In this document: in pieces, positions 41,229 through 48,258 of the stretch
Layout: every line of letters starts with the position of its first letter
Numbering within the stretch: the first letter of the stretch is position 1
Origin: Paraburkholderia bannensis NBRC 103871
GTDB taxonomy: Bacteria > Pseudomonadota > Gammaproteobacteria > Burkholderiales > Burkholderiaceae
DNA length: 64,000 nucleotides
Direction: 5' to 3'
Assembly (NCBI RefSeq): GCF_000685015.1
Contig: NZ_BAYA01000003.1
Location: 547,731-611,730, forward strand
Notes under the pieces: generated by a model
The model's input: only the letters and a program-made list of their open reading frames with translations
Told to the model about the DNA's origin: nothing
Database searches by the model: none
Position numbers and translations under genes: made by a program

Positions 41229-42937
41229 ACCCCGCGCTGCAGCCGCCCGCCCTCATCGTGCTGGGGCCTGGTGCGCTTGCCACCGCGCAGCGCGTGAAAG
41301 CGCTCTATGCGGGTGCGCAGATTCATGCCTTGCAGGAACGCGCGCAAGGCGATGTGGCGTTCAGCGAACTCGGCGACCATCTGCGCGAACTCTATCGGCG
41401 TGGCACGCCGCTGATCGCGCTGTGCGCAGCGGGCATCGTGATCCGCTGCCTCGCGCCGCTGCTGGCCAACAAAGGCATCGAGCCGCCCGTGCTCGCGCTC
41501 GCTGAGGATGGCAGCGCGGTCGTGCCGCTGCTCGGCGGCCTCACGGGCGTCAATGTGATGGCGCGCGAGATTGGCGCGGCGCTTGGCATTGCGCCAGCGA
41601 TCACCACGAGCGGCGAATTGCGGTTTGGCACTTGCCTGTTGAATCCGCCAGAAGGCTATGCGCTGTCGAGTCTCGCGCAGGGCAAGCGCTTCGTGTCGGA
41701 TCTGCTTGCGGGCGACACGACGCGTATTGATGGCGATGCGCCCTGGCTCGACAACGTCGACCTGCCGCGCGACGCGGCGGCCAGCCACGCGATTCGCGTG
41801 AGTCCGCAGGCGTGGGACGGCAATCCCGCGCATCTGGTGATTCATCCTCGTTCGGTTGTTGCGTGCGCAACTGATTCACCGGCGTTGCTTGCCGAGTACG
41901 TGCGTGATGCGTTGAAGGCGAACGGCGTCGCTGAGCAGGCGCTTGCTGCCCTGGTGGCGCCCGTTGCGCGCATGGGCGATGCAGCGTTCGAGCAGGCGGC
42001 TGAGGCGCTGGGCGTGCCGTTGCGTTTTGTCGACGGCGATCTGTTCGATGCGCTGAAGCTGCCGGAACCGCATCGGCGTATCGATGCCGAACATGGCATT
42101 ACGCTGGGCGTTGCGCTCGAACCGCTGGACGTTGGCGCGCTGGGACGCGCGCGCGGTCGTCTCACGGTGCTGGGACTCGGCCCTGGCCGCGCCGATCTGC
42201 TCACGCCGATGGCGCGCGCCGCGCTCGACGACGCCACCGATATCGTCGGTTACGCGACCTATGTGGAGATGGCTGGGCCGCTGCGTCCGGGTCAGGTGCG
42301 CCATGCCACCGATAATCGCGAGGAGCTGCAGCGCGCCCGTCATGCGTTCGAGCTGGCTAGCGAGGGGCGGCGGGTTGCTGTGGTGTCGTCGGGCGATCCG
42401 GGCGTGTTTGCAATGGCGGCGGCGGTGCTCGAAGCGCTCGAAGGGGCGCAAGATCCGCTTTGGCGGCGGGTCGATCTGCAGATCGTGCCGGGGGTGTCGG
42501 CGGCATTGGCTACCGCTGCACAGGCTGGGGCGCCGCTGGGTCACGATTTTTGCATGCTGTCGCTTTCGGACAATCTCAAGCCTTGGGCTGTCATCGAGAA
42601 GCGACTGCATCATGCTGCGCTGGCTGATCTTGTGATGGCTTTCTATAACCCGATTTCGCGGGCAAGGCCGTGGCAGCTCGATCGTGCGCTGGAGATCGTG
42701 CGGGCCGTGCGGGCGCCGGAAACGCGTGTCGTGCTCGGGCGCGATGTGGGGCGGCCTGGGGAGACGCTGCGGGCCACTACGCTTGGGGCTTTGCAGTCTT
42801 CTGATGTCGATATGCGCACGATGGTTATTGTGGGGTCGTCGGCTACTAGAGGGTTTGGGCGGGAAATTGGTGATGGTGGTGCTGCTGGGCTTCTGGAGTG
42901 GGTCTATACGCCGCGGTGGTATGGGGAGCGTGGCTGA
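41216..42937 (+). CDS. cobJ: CbiG-like / precorrin-3B C17-methyltransferase fusion
   Basis: 573 residues. Residues 1-300 resemble CbiG ([41 protein letters not shown]), the lactone-opening hydrolase of the anaerobic route. Residues 312-573 are CobJ/CbiH ([55 protein letters not shown]), which methylates C17 during ring contraction. The last 500 bp use many G- and T-ending codons, unlike the first half. It is the last cob gene before the inserted cassette. Confidence 0.92.
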   Translation: MATLNPALQPPALIVLGPGALATAQRVKALYAGAQIHALQERAQGDVAFSELGDHLRELYRRGTPLIALCAAGIVIRCLAPLLANKGIEPPVLALAEDGSAVVPLLGGLTGVNVMAREIGAALGIAPAITTSGELRFGTCLLNPPEGYALSSLAQGKRFVSDLLAGDTTRIDGDAPWLDNVDLPRDAAASHAIRVSPQAWDGNPAHLVIHPRSVVACATDSPALLAEYVRDALKANGVAEQALAALVAPVARMGDAAFEQAAEALGVPLRFVDGDLFDALKLPEPHRRIDAEHGITLGVALEPLDVGALGRARGRLTVLGLGPGRADLLTPMARAALDDATDIVGYATYVEMAGPLRPGQVRHATDNREELQRARHAFELASEGRRVAVVSSGDPGVFAMAAAVLEALEGAQDPLWRRVDLQIVPGVSAALATAAQAGAPLGHDFCMLSLSDNLKPWAVIEKRLHHAALADLVMAFYNPISRARPWQLDRALEIVRAVRAPETRVVLGRDVGRPGETLRATTLGALQSSDVDMRTMVIVGSSATRGFGREIGDGGAAGLLEWVYTPRWYGERG

Positions 42938-42961
42938 CCGTTTGCCTGGGGCTTTTGTGCA

Positions 42962-43012
42962 TTTCCTTGGGATCGTGTCGGTCTGCTAGCGTTGCCCCTG
43001 TGCGGGTAATTA
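42962..43012. repeat. left copy of the inverted repeat bracketing the Hcp cassette
   Basis: The 37 bp at 42962-42998 are the reverse complement of 45388-45424 with four mismatches. Homology continues on the insert side through a CCCCTGTGCGGG hairpin and TAATT. Core GTGTCGGTCTGC and CGTTGCCCC. It lies 24 bp after the cobJ stop. From memory, similar sequence is dispersed in Burkholderia-group genomes. Confidence 0.85.
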
Positions 43013-43137
43013 TTCTTGTTCATGGCGTGTAACGACGTAGCATAGAAATAGAGCAATTATTAAAAATCAATAGCCTATTGTTATGGTGCGTCGTTCTGTT
43101 CGCTCGCGCTCCATTTCACCGTCCGTGTGTCGGCAGG

Positions 43138-43623
43138 ATGCGCATCATTTACACCTACCGCTATCCTGGCCCGACCGGCAAGCCAAACGCGTCATGGCCG
43201 GTAGCTGGCCCAATGGAGAAACCGGCGCGGCACGCGACACCGCGAAAGCGCACACCGCGCTGACCGACAAGTAAGGCGACGCGCTGGCGGCGCGACTTGC
43301 GGAGTCCGAAGCCCGCACCGCCGCAGAGAAGAAAGTCAGCGCGACGACGCTCGGCGCCTTCCTCACCGATCGCTGCGATATCCATCCTCGACGCGCGGCC
43401 AGTCGGGCACACGGAACGCCGAAACGAATCGGGCGAAGTCCGGCTTCGCGCATCGTCTCGACCGTGACCTTGCCGTCATCACAGCATGAGGCACTGAAAA
43501 AAGTGGCGTTCGGAACTCCTGAAGGCGGGCGCAAGGCCCGCGACCTGTTACCGCGTCATCAACGCATTGCGCCGCGCCAATAGGACGTATGACATCAATC
43601 AGAAATCCGGTCAATTCCTGTAA
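43138..43623 (+). pseudogene. degraded tyrosine recombinase (integrase) fragment
   Basis: Reading across frames recovers an integrase N-terminal half. MRIIYTYRYPGPTGK comes first, then GSWPNGETGAARDTAKAHT, a stop at 43272, AARLAESEARTAAEKK and VSATTLGAFLTDR. GTRNAETNRAKSGFAHRLDR follows in another frame. From 43501, KWRSELLKAGARPATCYR and VINALRRA complete it. These match the arm-binding and SAM-like core-binding domains of phage-type integrases. At least three frame changes and two stops are present, and the catalytic domain (R..HxxR..Y) is absent, so it is dead. Confidence 0.8.
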
Positions 43624-43679
43624 TTTCAAAAAAATCGGAGGTACGCTCGAAATCTTCAATTTCTCCAATGGGAATCGGA

Positions 43680-44153
43680 ATGGCGGATATTTTTATCAAG
43701 ATTGACGGCATTGCTGGCGAGTCGCTGGACGCTACCCATCCTGACGAAATCGAAGTTCTTCACTGGGGATGGGCTGTCACACAAAAGTCCAGCATCCATA
43801 GTGGGTCAGGTGGCGGAGCGGCAAAAGCAAGCGTGGAGGACTTAAGCTTCACCCATCAAATTGACCGTGCAAGTCCTAATCTGGCCGGTTATGCATTCCG
43901 AGGCCAACACATAGCTCAAGCAGTGCTGACCATGCGTAAGGCCGGAGGCTTACCGCTCGAATATTTCCGAATTACGCTGTATGACGTGGTAATCACGCAT
44001 GTTGAACCAGCGGCGGGAAGTGGTTTGGCGCTGGAACATGTGCGACTGTCGTTCGCACGGATGAAGCAAGAGTACCTTGTGCAAAACGCGATAGGCGGTA
44101 GCCAAGGCACGATAACGACTCTTATCGACGTAAAGCAAAACTCCGCCCAGTGA
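43680..44153 (+). CDS. hcp: type VI secretion tube protein Hcp (orphan)
   Basis: About 157 residues. Forms the hexameric rings of the T6SS inner tube and can carry small effectors in its pore. The ATG at 43680 gives MADIFIKIDGI; an ATG at 43668 is in frame but has a poorer upstream site. Family blocks: ADIFIKIDGIAGESLD, VEDLSFTHQIDRASPNL and RITLYDVVITHVEP. No toxin extension is fused. It has no tss genes in the window. Two AT-rich genes follow and probably form one cassette. Codons are AT-richer than in the cob genes. Confidence 0.93.
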   Translation: MADIFIKIDGIAGESLDATHPDEIEVLHWGWAVTQKSSIHSGSGGGAAKASVEDLSFTHQIDRASPNLAGYAFRGQHIAQAVLTMRKAGGLPLEYFRITLYDVVITHVEPAAGSGLALEHVRLSFARMKQEYLVQNAIGGSQGTITTLIDVKQNSAQ

Positions 44154-44164
44154 GGCGCTACGCG

Positions 44165-44671
44165 ATGAACGACTACGAACGCCTCATAAGTAATGATCCA
44201 CCAGAAGAGGAAACCTATAATTATCAAGGAGAACTATTCGACGCGGATAAATTATTATTTTGCATATTTATTGAAGAGATTTGCAAACACTACGGAATCA
44301 ATGATTACGATGGTATTGTTGCTATTGTCTTGATTGTGGCAGGACGTCCGTTCATTCCCACAAGAGGTAAGCCAGGTGGTGCGACGAAGGGCACTTCGAT
44401 AGCATCCCTTGTTTTGCGTGTAGTTCTTGATATTAATTTCAAGAAAGCCATCTTTCCTACGATAACTAATTCATCCTTTAATAAAGGCGCAAAATTTTTT
44501 CGTTGGACACGAAATCTCGGTGCTTTTATTGGGCGCTGGATACCGTGGATTGGTGCCACACTCACAATGTACGACGTTATAAAAATTACTTTCATGACGC
44601 TGCATCGGTACAATCAGATTGTCGACGAAAAGGATAGAGTTAATGACGCAACAACGGGAAGCTTCGGATGA
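44165..44671 (+). CDS. small membrane protein, candidate Hcp-dependent effector
   Basis: 168 residues, low GC (near 42% by eye). The ATG at 44165 has GTGAGG upstream and lies 11 bp after hcp. An acidic N-terminus is followed by a hydrophobic stretch at residues 51-64 (IVAIVLIVAGRPFI). A conserved-looking glycine turn follows at 66-80 (TRGKPGGATKGTSIA). A second hydrophobic region spans 118-147 (LGAFIGRWIPWIGATLTMYD onwards). No catalytic motif is seen. Its position after hcp suggests a T6SS effector, perhaps membrane-acting. The family is not recognised with certainty, and the role is inferred. Confidence 0.6.
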   Translation: MNDYERLISNDPPEEETYNYQGELFDADKLLFCIFIEEICKHYGINDYDGIVAIVLIVAGRPFIPTRGKPGGATKGTSIASLVLRVVLDINFKKAIFPTITNSSFNKGAKFFRWTRNLGAFIGRWIPWIGATLTMYDVIKITFMTLHRYNQIVDEKDRVNDATTGSFG

Positions 44672-45029
44672 TTTGGGGAAATTCATAAAAAATGAAATTG
44701 GCTTATCTGAGAATAAGAAAATCCTCGCGACCGATGTAATTGAAGACAATTACGGTTCGACTGGCGATGACGCCGATAAATTTATGAATAATTTTTTTAA
44801 TCACTTTTCAATTTCCAGGGGTGACTATGATTTTCATAGATACTTTGAAATGGAAGGTTCCGGCTTTCCGATTCCCTTCTTCGGGAAGTGGTATATGCGG
44901 AAAATTCTAAAAGTCCCTGAATATGTGCGCGAGCAATTAACAGTGAGAATGCTTCAGCACGCAATCGACTTGGGCATATGGGACAGCCAACGATTGAGGG
45001 AAATGGAAGACCCTCCCGCGCAAGAGTGA
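44643..45029 (+). CDS. DUF1493 family protein, candidate immunity partner
   Basis: About 128 residues. The start at 44643 follows AAAGGATAGAG and overlaps the upstream gene by 29 bp, showing translational coupling. The fold pattern is DUF1493 (acyl-carrier-like helical bundle): FIKNEIGLSENK, then YGSTGDDADKFMNNFFNHFS and DYDFHRYFEMEG. No signal peptide or membrane helix, so cytoplasmic. As the last gene of an hcp cassette it could be an immunity protein, or it could be a chaperone. The family function is unknown. Confidence 0.7.
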   Translation: MTQQREASDDLGKFIKNEIGLSENKKILATDVIEDNYGSTGDDADKFMNNFFNHFSISRGDYDFHRYFEMEGSGFPIPFFGKWYMRKILKVPEYVREQLTVRMLQHAIDLGIWDSQRLREMEDPPAQE

Positions 45030-45527
45030 CCGAGACCGGCTTTTCTGTCCGCCCGCTTGAAATCTGGCCCGCTGTGCCGTTCGCGCGGGTCGGGTGGTGC
45101 CCGTGGAAGAGTGGAAGGATCACGATGCCATCGCAGGGCCGGAAATTACGTTTGGAGCGTAGTTTCCCGGTCGCGCTCTAAGCTATAAGTCGCTTCTAGT
45201 TTGCCGAAGTGCCGAAATGTACCGCTGCGATACATTTGCCCACCTTGCCAGAATCCCGCCTGATTTGTCCGCCGATTGTCCTGAACGCGAATAAAAATGT
45301 TGTTCTCACACACGTTCGCTTCGCGCAAACCCTTCCCTGAGAAGGCTTCCAGCGATACAGCATCGTTTTTCGTAATTTCCCCTGTGCGGGGCAACGCTTG
45401 CAGACCGACACGAAATCAAGGAAACGCCAACATCCATGCGCCAAGCATAACCACACACCCAAACCCTAAACCTTCAAAAGGCGACGCCGTAAACACAGTG
45501 AACCGATCACTCGCAGGACGCGCGCCG
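45030..45527. other. gene-poor stretch between the Hcp cassette and the PilZ gene
   Basis: About 500 bp. No recognisable gene on either strand. It contains the right copy of the inverted repeat, and the stretch after it (45421-45530) is strikingly poor in G and rich in C and A. An unassigned segment at 45180-45300 on the minus strand (reading SADKSGGILARWANVSQRY) may be debris of a mobile element, but I cannot name it. Confidence 0.5.
45372..45424. repeat. right copy of the inverted repeat bracketing the Hcp cassette
   Basis: Inverted copy of 42962-43012: 33 of 37 positions match in 45388-45424, plus TAATT and a CCCCTGTGCGGGG hairpin on the inner side. It lies about 100 bp before the PilZ-domain gene. 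Confidence 0.85.
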
Positions 45528-46484
45528 ATGACCGACAGCACCGAAGCCCCTCAGGCAGCAGATCAGGCAGAACAGGCCGACCAGGCAACTCAAGCAGCCC
45601 CCACGTCCCTGACCCCTACCGACATCGCCCTCGGCCAGCCCCTTGCCTGGCCGCTCGTCGACGCCGACGGCACCCTGCTACTGGACACCGGCGCCACGCT
45701 AGTCGGCGAAATGGAACGCGACTTCCTGTTCCGCCACTTCGCCCCGCAGCGCGGCGACCGCGAGCCCCCTGCCAGCGCGCCCAACAAACAGCCAGAACCC
45801 GACCCCGCGCTAACCGTCCGCGACCTGCACCTCACGATCGGCGCCCTCATGGGCCTACGCCCGCAACAGGGCGCAAGCGGCGCGCCAATGCATCCGTGCA
45901 AGCTGATCGGCGTCGCGCCCAACGAAGCGATCTTCGTCACGCTCCCTTACGTCGACCGCCGCCCCATCGACATCACCCCCGGCGAAAACGTCGAAATCGT
46001 CGCCATCGCGAGCCACGCCGTCTATCGCTTCGTCTGCACGATCCACGCGATGTACCAGTCTCCGCTGAGCTACCTCGTGCTCTCGAAGCCCGCCAATATC
46101 CGCATGCTGCGCGAGCGCAAGTCGATCCGCGTGCGCGCGCAGTTCCCGGTGCGCTATGGCATCGGCGAGGAAACCGAAGGTTACCAGGGCGTCGCGCTCG
46201 CACGCGGCGTCAGCGCACTGGGGCTGTCGATTGCCGCGCCGTGGGCCCTCGCCAAGGTCGGCGAAAGGCTGCGCGTGGCGTTCCGGCTGAAGTCCGGCGA
46301 GCTGGACTCCAGCATCGAAACCAGCGCCATCGTGCGCAACGTGCATCAGGAAGACGGCCCGGAGCCGCTGAGCACGCTCGGCCTCGAACTCGACAGCCTC
46401 TCGCCCGCCGATCAGATGGCGATGAAGGTCTATGTGTTCGACCGCCAGGACGACGTGATGTACTGGACAGGCGCGGCGCGTTAA
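45528..46484 (+). CDS. PilZ-domain (YcgR-like flagellar brake) protein
   Basis: About 318 residues. A Gln/Ala/Asp-rich N-terminal 40 residues precedes a YcgR-type N-domain (about 75-190: DLHLTIGALMGLRP, VEIVAIASHAVYRFVCTI) and a C-terminal PilZ domain. The c-di-GMP motif RxxxR is present in RERKSIRVRAQF. The second motif, normally (D/N)xSxxG, reads GVSALG, so its first residue is replaced. Binding may be altered. The start at 45528 has AGGA about 10 nt upstream; a GTG at 45499 is possible. Convergent with chlD, 14 bp apart. Confidence 0.82.
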   Translation: MTDSTEAPQAADQAEQADQATQAAPTSLTPTDIALGQPLAWPLVDADGTLLLDTGATLVGEMERDFLFRHFAPQRGDREPPASAPNKQPEPDPALTVRDLHLTIGALMGLRPQQGASGAPMHPCKLIGVAPNEAIFVTLPYVDRRPIDITPGENVEIVAIASHAVYRFVCTIHAMYQSPLSYLVLSKPANIRMLRERKSIRVRAQFPVRYGIGEETEGYQGVALARGVSALGLSIAAPWALAKVGERLRVAFRLKSGELDSSIETSAIVRNVHQEDGPEPLSTLGLELDSLSPADQMAMKVYVFDRQDDVMYWTGAAR

Positions 46485-46498
46485 ACCAGCAAGAACAA

Positions 46499-47188
46499 CT
46501 ACTGCGCCGGGGCGAGCAGTGCGTGCGCGTCGAGGCACTCGCCTTGCCACGCCTGCGCCAGCAAGTGACAGCGCCCAAGGCGCACGTTCGCGGCCTCGCA
46601 ATCGACCACGGTGACGTGATCCGCGTGGCGCGGACGCGCAGGCCATTGCGTCGTGCGGCCGTCGCTGAAAAGCCAGAGATGGCGCTCGCGCGCCGGGTCG
46701 CGGCGCGTCGCGGCGTCGAGCAGTTGCGAGGCGCGCGTTATACCCGCTTCGAGCGGCGTGCCGCCGCCCCCGCCAATCGGTTCGAGCCAGCGTTCGTTCC
46801 ACCAGCGCGGCACCGCGGGGCCAAAGCGCAATTCGGCGCGCGCGCCGCCAAAGCAGATCAACGCCACTTGCACGCGTTCGGCGCGCGCGCGATCGAATAG
46901 CGCAATCAGCAGGCCTTTGGCCAGCGCGAGCTGCCCATGCGCCAGCATCGACGCCGAGCAGTCGAGCACGAAGCAATGCAGTGCGCCCGTGCCGGTTTTG
47001 CGCTGTGCGTAGCGCAGATGGTCGGCGCGCAGCGCCGTGCCGCGTTTGGCGGCGAGCGTGGCGGGCCACGCAAGGCGAGCGCCCGACGCCGGGTCGCGCG
47101 CGATGCGTGCGCGCGTCGGCCCCGGGCCTTCAAGCCGTCGTGCGCCGCCCTGCGCCTGGGCGGCGGCCCCTGCGCGACGGCTCAGCGT
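46499..47188 (-). CDS. chlD: ChlD VWA domain, reached by -1 frameshift from the AAA+ gene
   Basis: 229 residues that have no ATG/GTG/TTG start of their own near the domain boundary. They continue the AAA+ frame after a -1 slip at A7 (47194-47188). VWA domain with the MIDAS motif DCSASMLAHG, then LICFGGARAELRFGP, GGGGTPLEAGI and WLFSDGRTTQWP, as in BchD/ChlD-type chelatase subunits. Fused product: 349 + 229 = 578 residues, a normal ChlD length. With CobN it would insert cobalt into hydrogenobyrinate a,c-diamide. Confidence 0.85.
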   Translation of the reverse strand, partial: TLSRRAGAAAQAQGGARRLEGPGPTRARIARDPASGARLAWPATLAAKRGTALRADHLRYAQRKTGTGALHCFVLDCSASMLAHGQLALAKGLLIALFDRARAERVQVALICFGGARAELRFGPAVPRWWNERWLEPIGGGGGTPLEAGITRASQLLDAATRRDPARERHLWLFSDGRTTQWPARPRHADHVTVVDCEAANVRLGRCHLLAQAWQGECLDAHALLAPAQ

Positions 47189-47194
47189 TTTTTT
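47133..47194 (-). promoter_or_regulatory. programmed -1 ribosomal frameshift signal in chlD
   Basis: In the zero frame the mRNA reads GCA AAA AAA CGC TGA, a slippery A-AAA-AAA heptamer two codons before the stop. A 5-nt spacer leads to a large hairpin: AGCCGTCG (47182-47175) pairs perfectly with CGACGGCT (47140-47133), and an inner GCCGCCC/GGGCGGC stem lies inside. Slippage by -1 gives AAA AAA ACG CTG AGC and enters the VWA frame. Confidence 0.88.
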
Positions 47195-48234
47195 GCGGGC
47201 AGCGGAATGACGCTCTTGACCGCCTTCGCGGCAACCGGCTCGGGCGGCATTTCGCCCCAATCGGCATTTGATTCGGACTGCTGGTTTTCGCTTTGTTGCT
47301 GACGTTGCGGTTTTTGCGGCTGTTGCGGCGACTGAGACTCGGAACCGCCAGCGGGCGGCTGATCCGGCAACGCGCGACGGCGATGCACGAGCACGGCATC
47401 GGCGACCTGATCGACGTGCTCCGGCGCGACCTGCGCCGCGCCGTCGAACGCCGCCAGGGCACGCGCCGCACGCAGCATCACGAGATCGGCGCGCATGCCG
47501 TCCACGGCCGCTTCCACGCACAACTGCGCCGCGCGTTCATGCACGGCGTCGCTCCACGCCAGCGATCCCAGCGCCACGCGCGCCGCCGCAATCCGCGCCG
47601 CCAGTTCGCGCTGCGCCGCTTCGTGCGCCGCGCAGAACGCCTGCGGATTGGCGTCGAACGCCAGCCTTGCCTTGACGATGCGCTGGCGCTCGGCCGTGTC
47701 GTAGCGATTGTCGAGTTCGACCATCAGCCCGAAACGATCCAATAGTTGCGGGCGCAACTCCCCTTCTTCCGGGTTCATCGTGCCGACCAGCACGAAACGC
47801 GCGTCATGCGTATGCGAGACGCCATCGCGCTCGACCGTGTTGACGCCGCTCGCCGCCGTGTCGAGCAACGCATCGACGAGCGCATCGGGCAGCAGGTTCA
47901 CTTCATCGACGTACAGCACGCCATCGTGCGCGCGCGCGAGCAGGCCCGGTGCGAAACGCACCGCGCTCTCGCGCAGCGCGGCTTCGAGATCGAGCGTGCC
48001 GATCAGCTTCTCCTCGCTCGCGCCGAGCGGCAGCGTGACGAATGCGCCATCGGGCAGCAGCGCGGCCAGCGCGCGCGCCGCCGTCGATTTCGCGGTGCCG
48101 CGCGGCCCGCTCACGAGCACGCCGCCAATGGCCGGGTCGATGGCCGCGAGCAGCAGCGCGCGCTGCAACAGCGCCTGGCCGACCAGCGCGGTAAAGGGAA
48201 AAGCCGGACGCGTCGCCGCGACGTTCATGTTCAT
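47182..48234 (-). CDS. chlD: AAA+ chelatase subunit (ChlI-like; zero-frame product of chlD)
   Basis: 350 residues if translation stops at the zero-frame TGA. AAA+ ATPase of the magnesium/cobalt chelatase type: Walker A SGPRGTAKSTAARAL, Walker B GVLYVDEVNLL, sensor VLVGTMNPEEGELRPQLLDRFGL. The C-terminal linker is Pro/Gln-rich (about 305-345), as seen between the AAA+ and VWA domains of ChlD. The start may be 48228 rather than 48234, because AAGGA lies only 2 nt from the first ATG. It follows cobN by 24 bp. Stopped product would serve as small subunit, frameshifted product as medium subunit. Confidence 0.92.
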   Translation of the reverse strand: MNMNVAATRPAFPFTALVGQALLQRALLLAAIDPAIGGVLVSGPRGTAKSTAARALAALLPDGAFVTLPLGASEEKLIGTLDLEAALRESAVRFAPGLLARAHDGVLYVDEVNLLPDALVDALLDTAASGVNTVERDGVSHTHDARFVLVGTMNPEEGELRPQLLDRFGLMVELDNRYDTAERQRIVKARLAFDANPQAFCAAHEAAQRELAARIAAARVALGSLAWSDAVHERAAQLCVEAAVDGMRADLVMLRAARALAAFDGAAQVAPEHVDQVADAVLVHRRRALPDQPPAGGSESQSPQQPQKPQRQQQSENQQSESNADWGEMPPEPVAAKAVKSVIPLPAKKR

Positions 48235-48258
48235 GATCCTTGGTTCATTGGCCTTCTT

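Noticed and set aside
46499..47521. VWA gene starting independently at 47521
   Set aside because: The first 110 codons of that frame are antisense-like low-quality translation overlapping the AAA+ domain; the frameshift model explains the domain boundary better.
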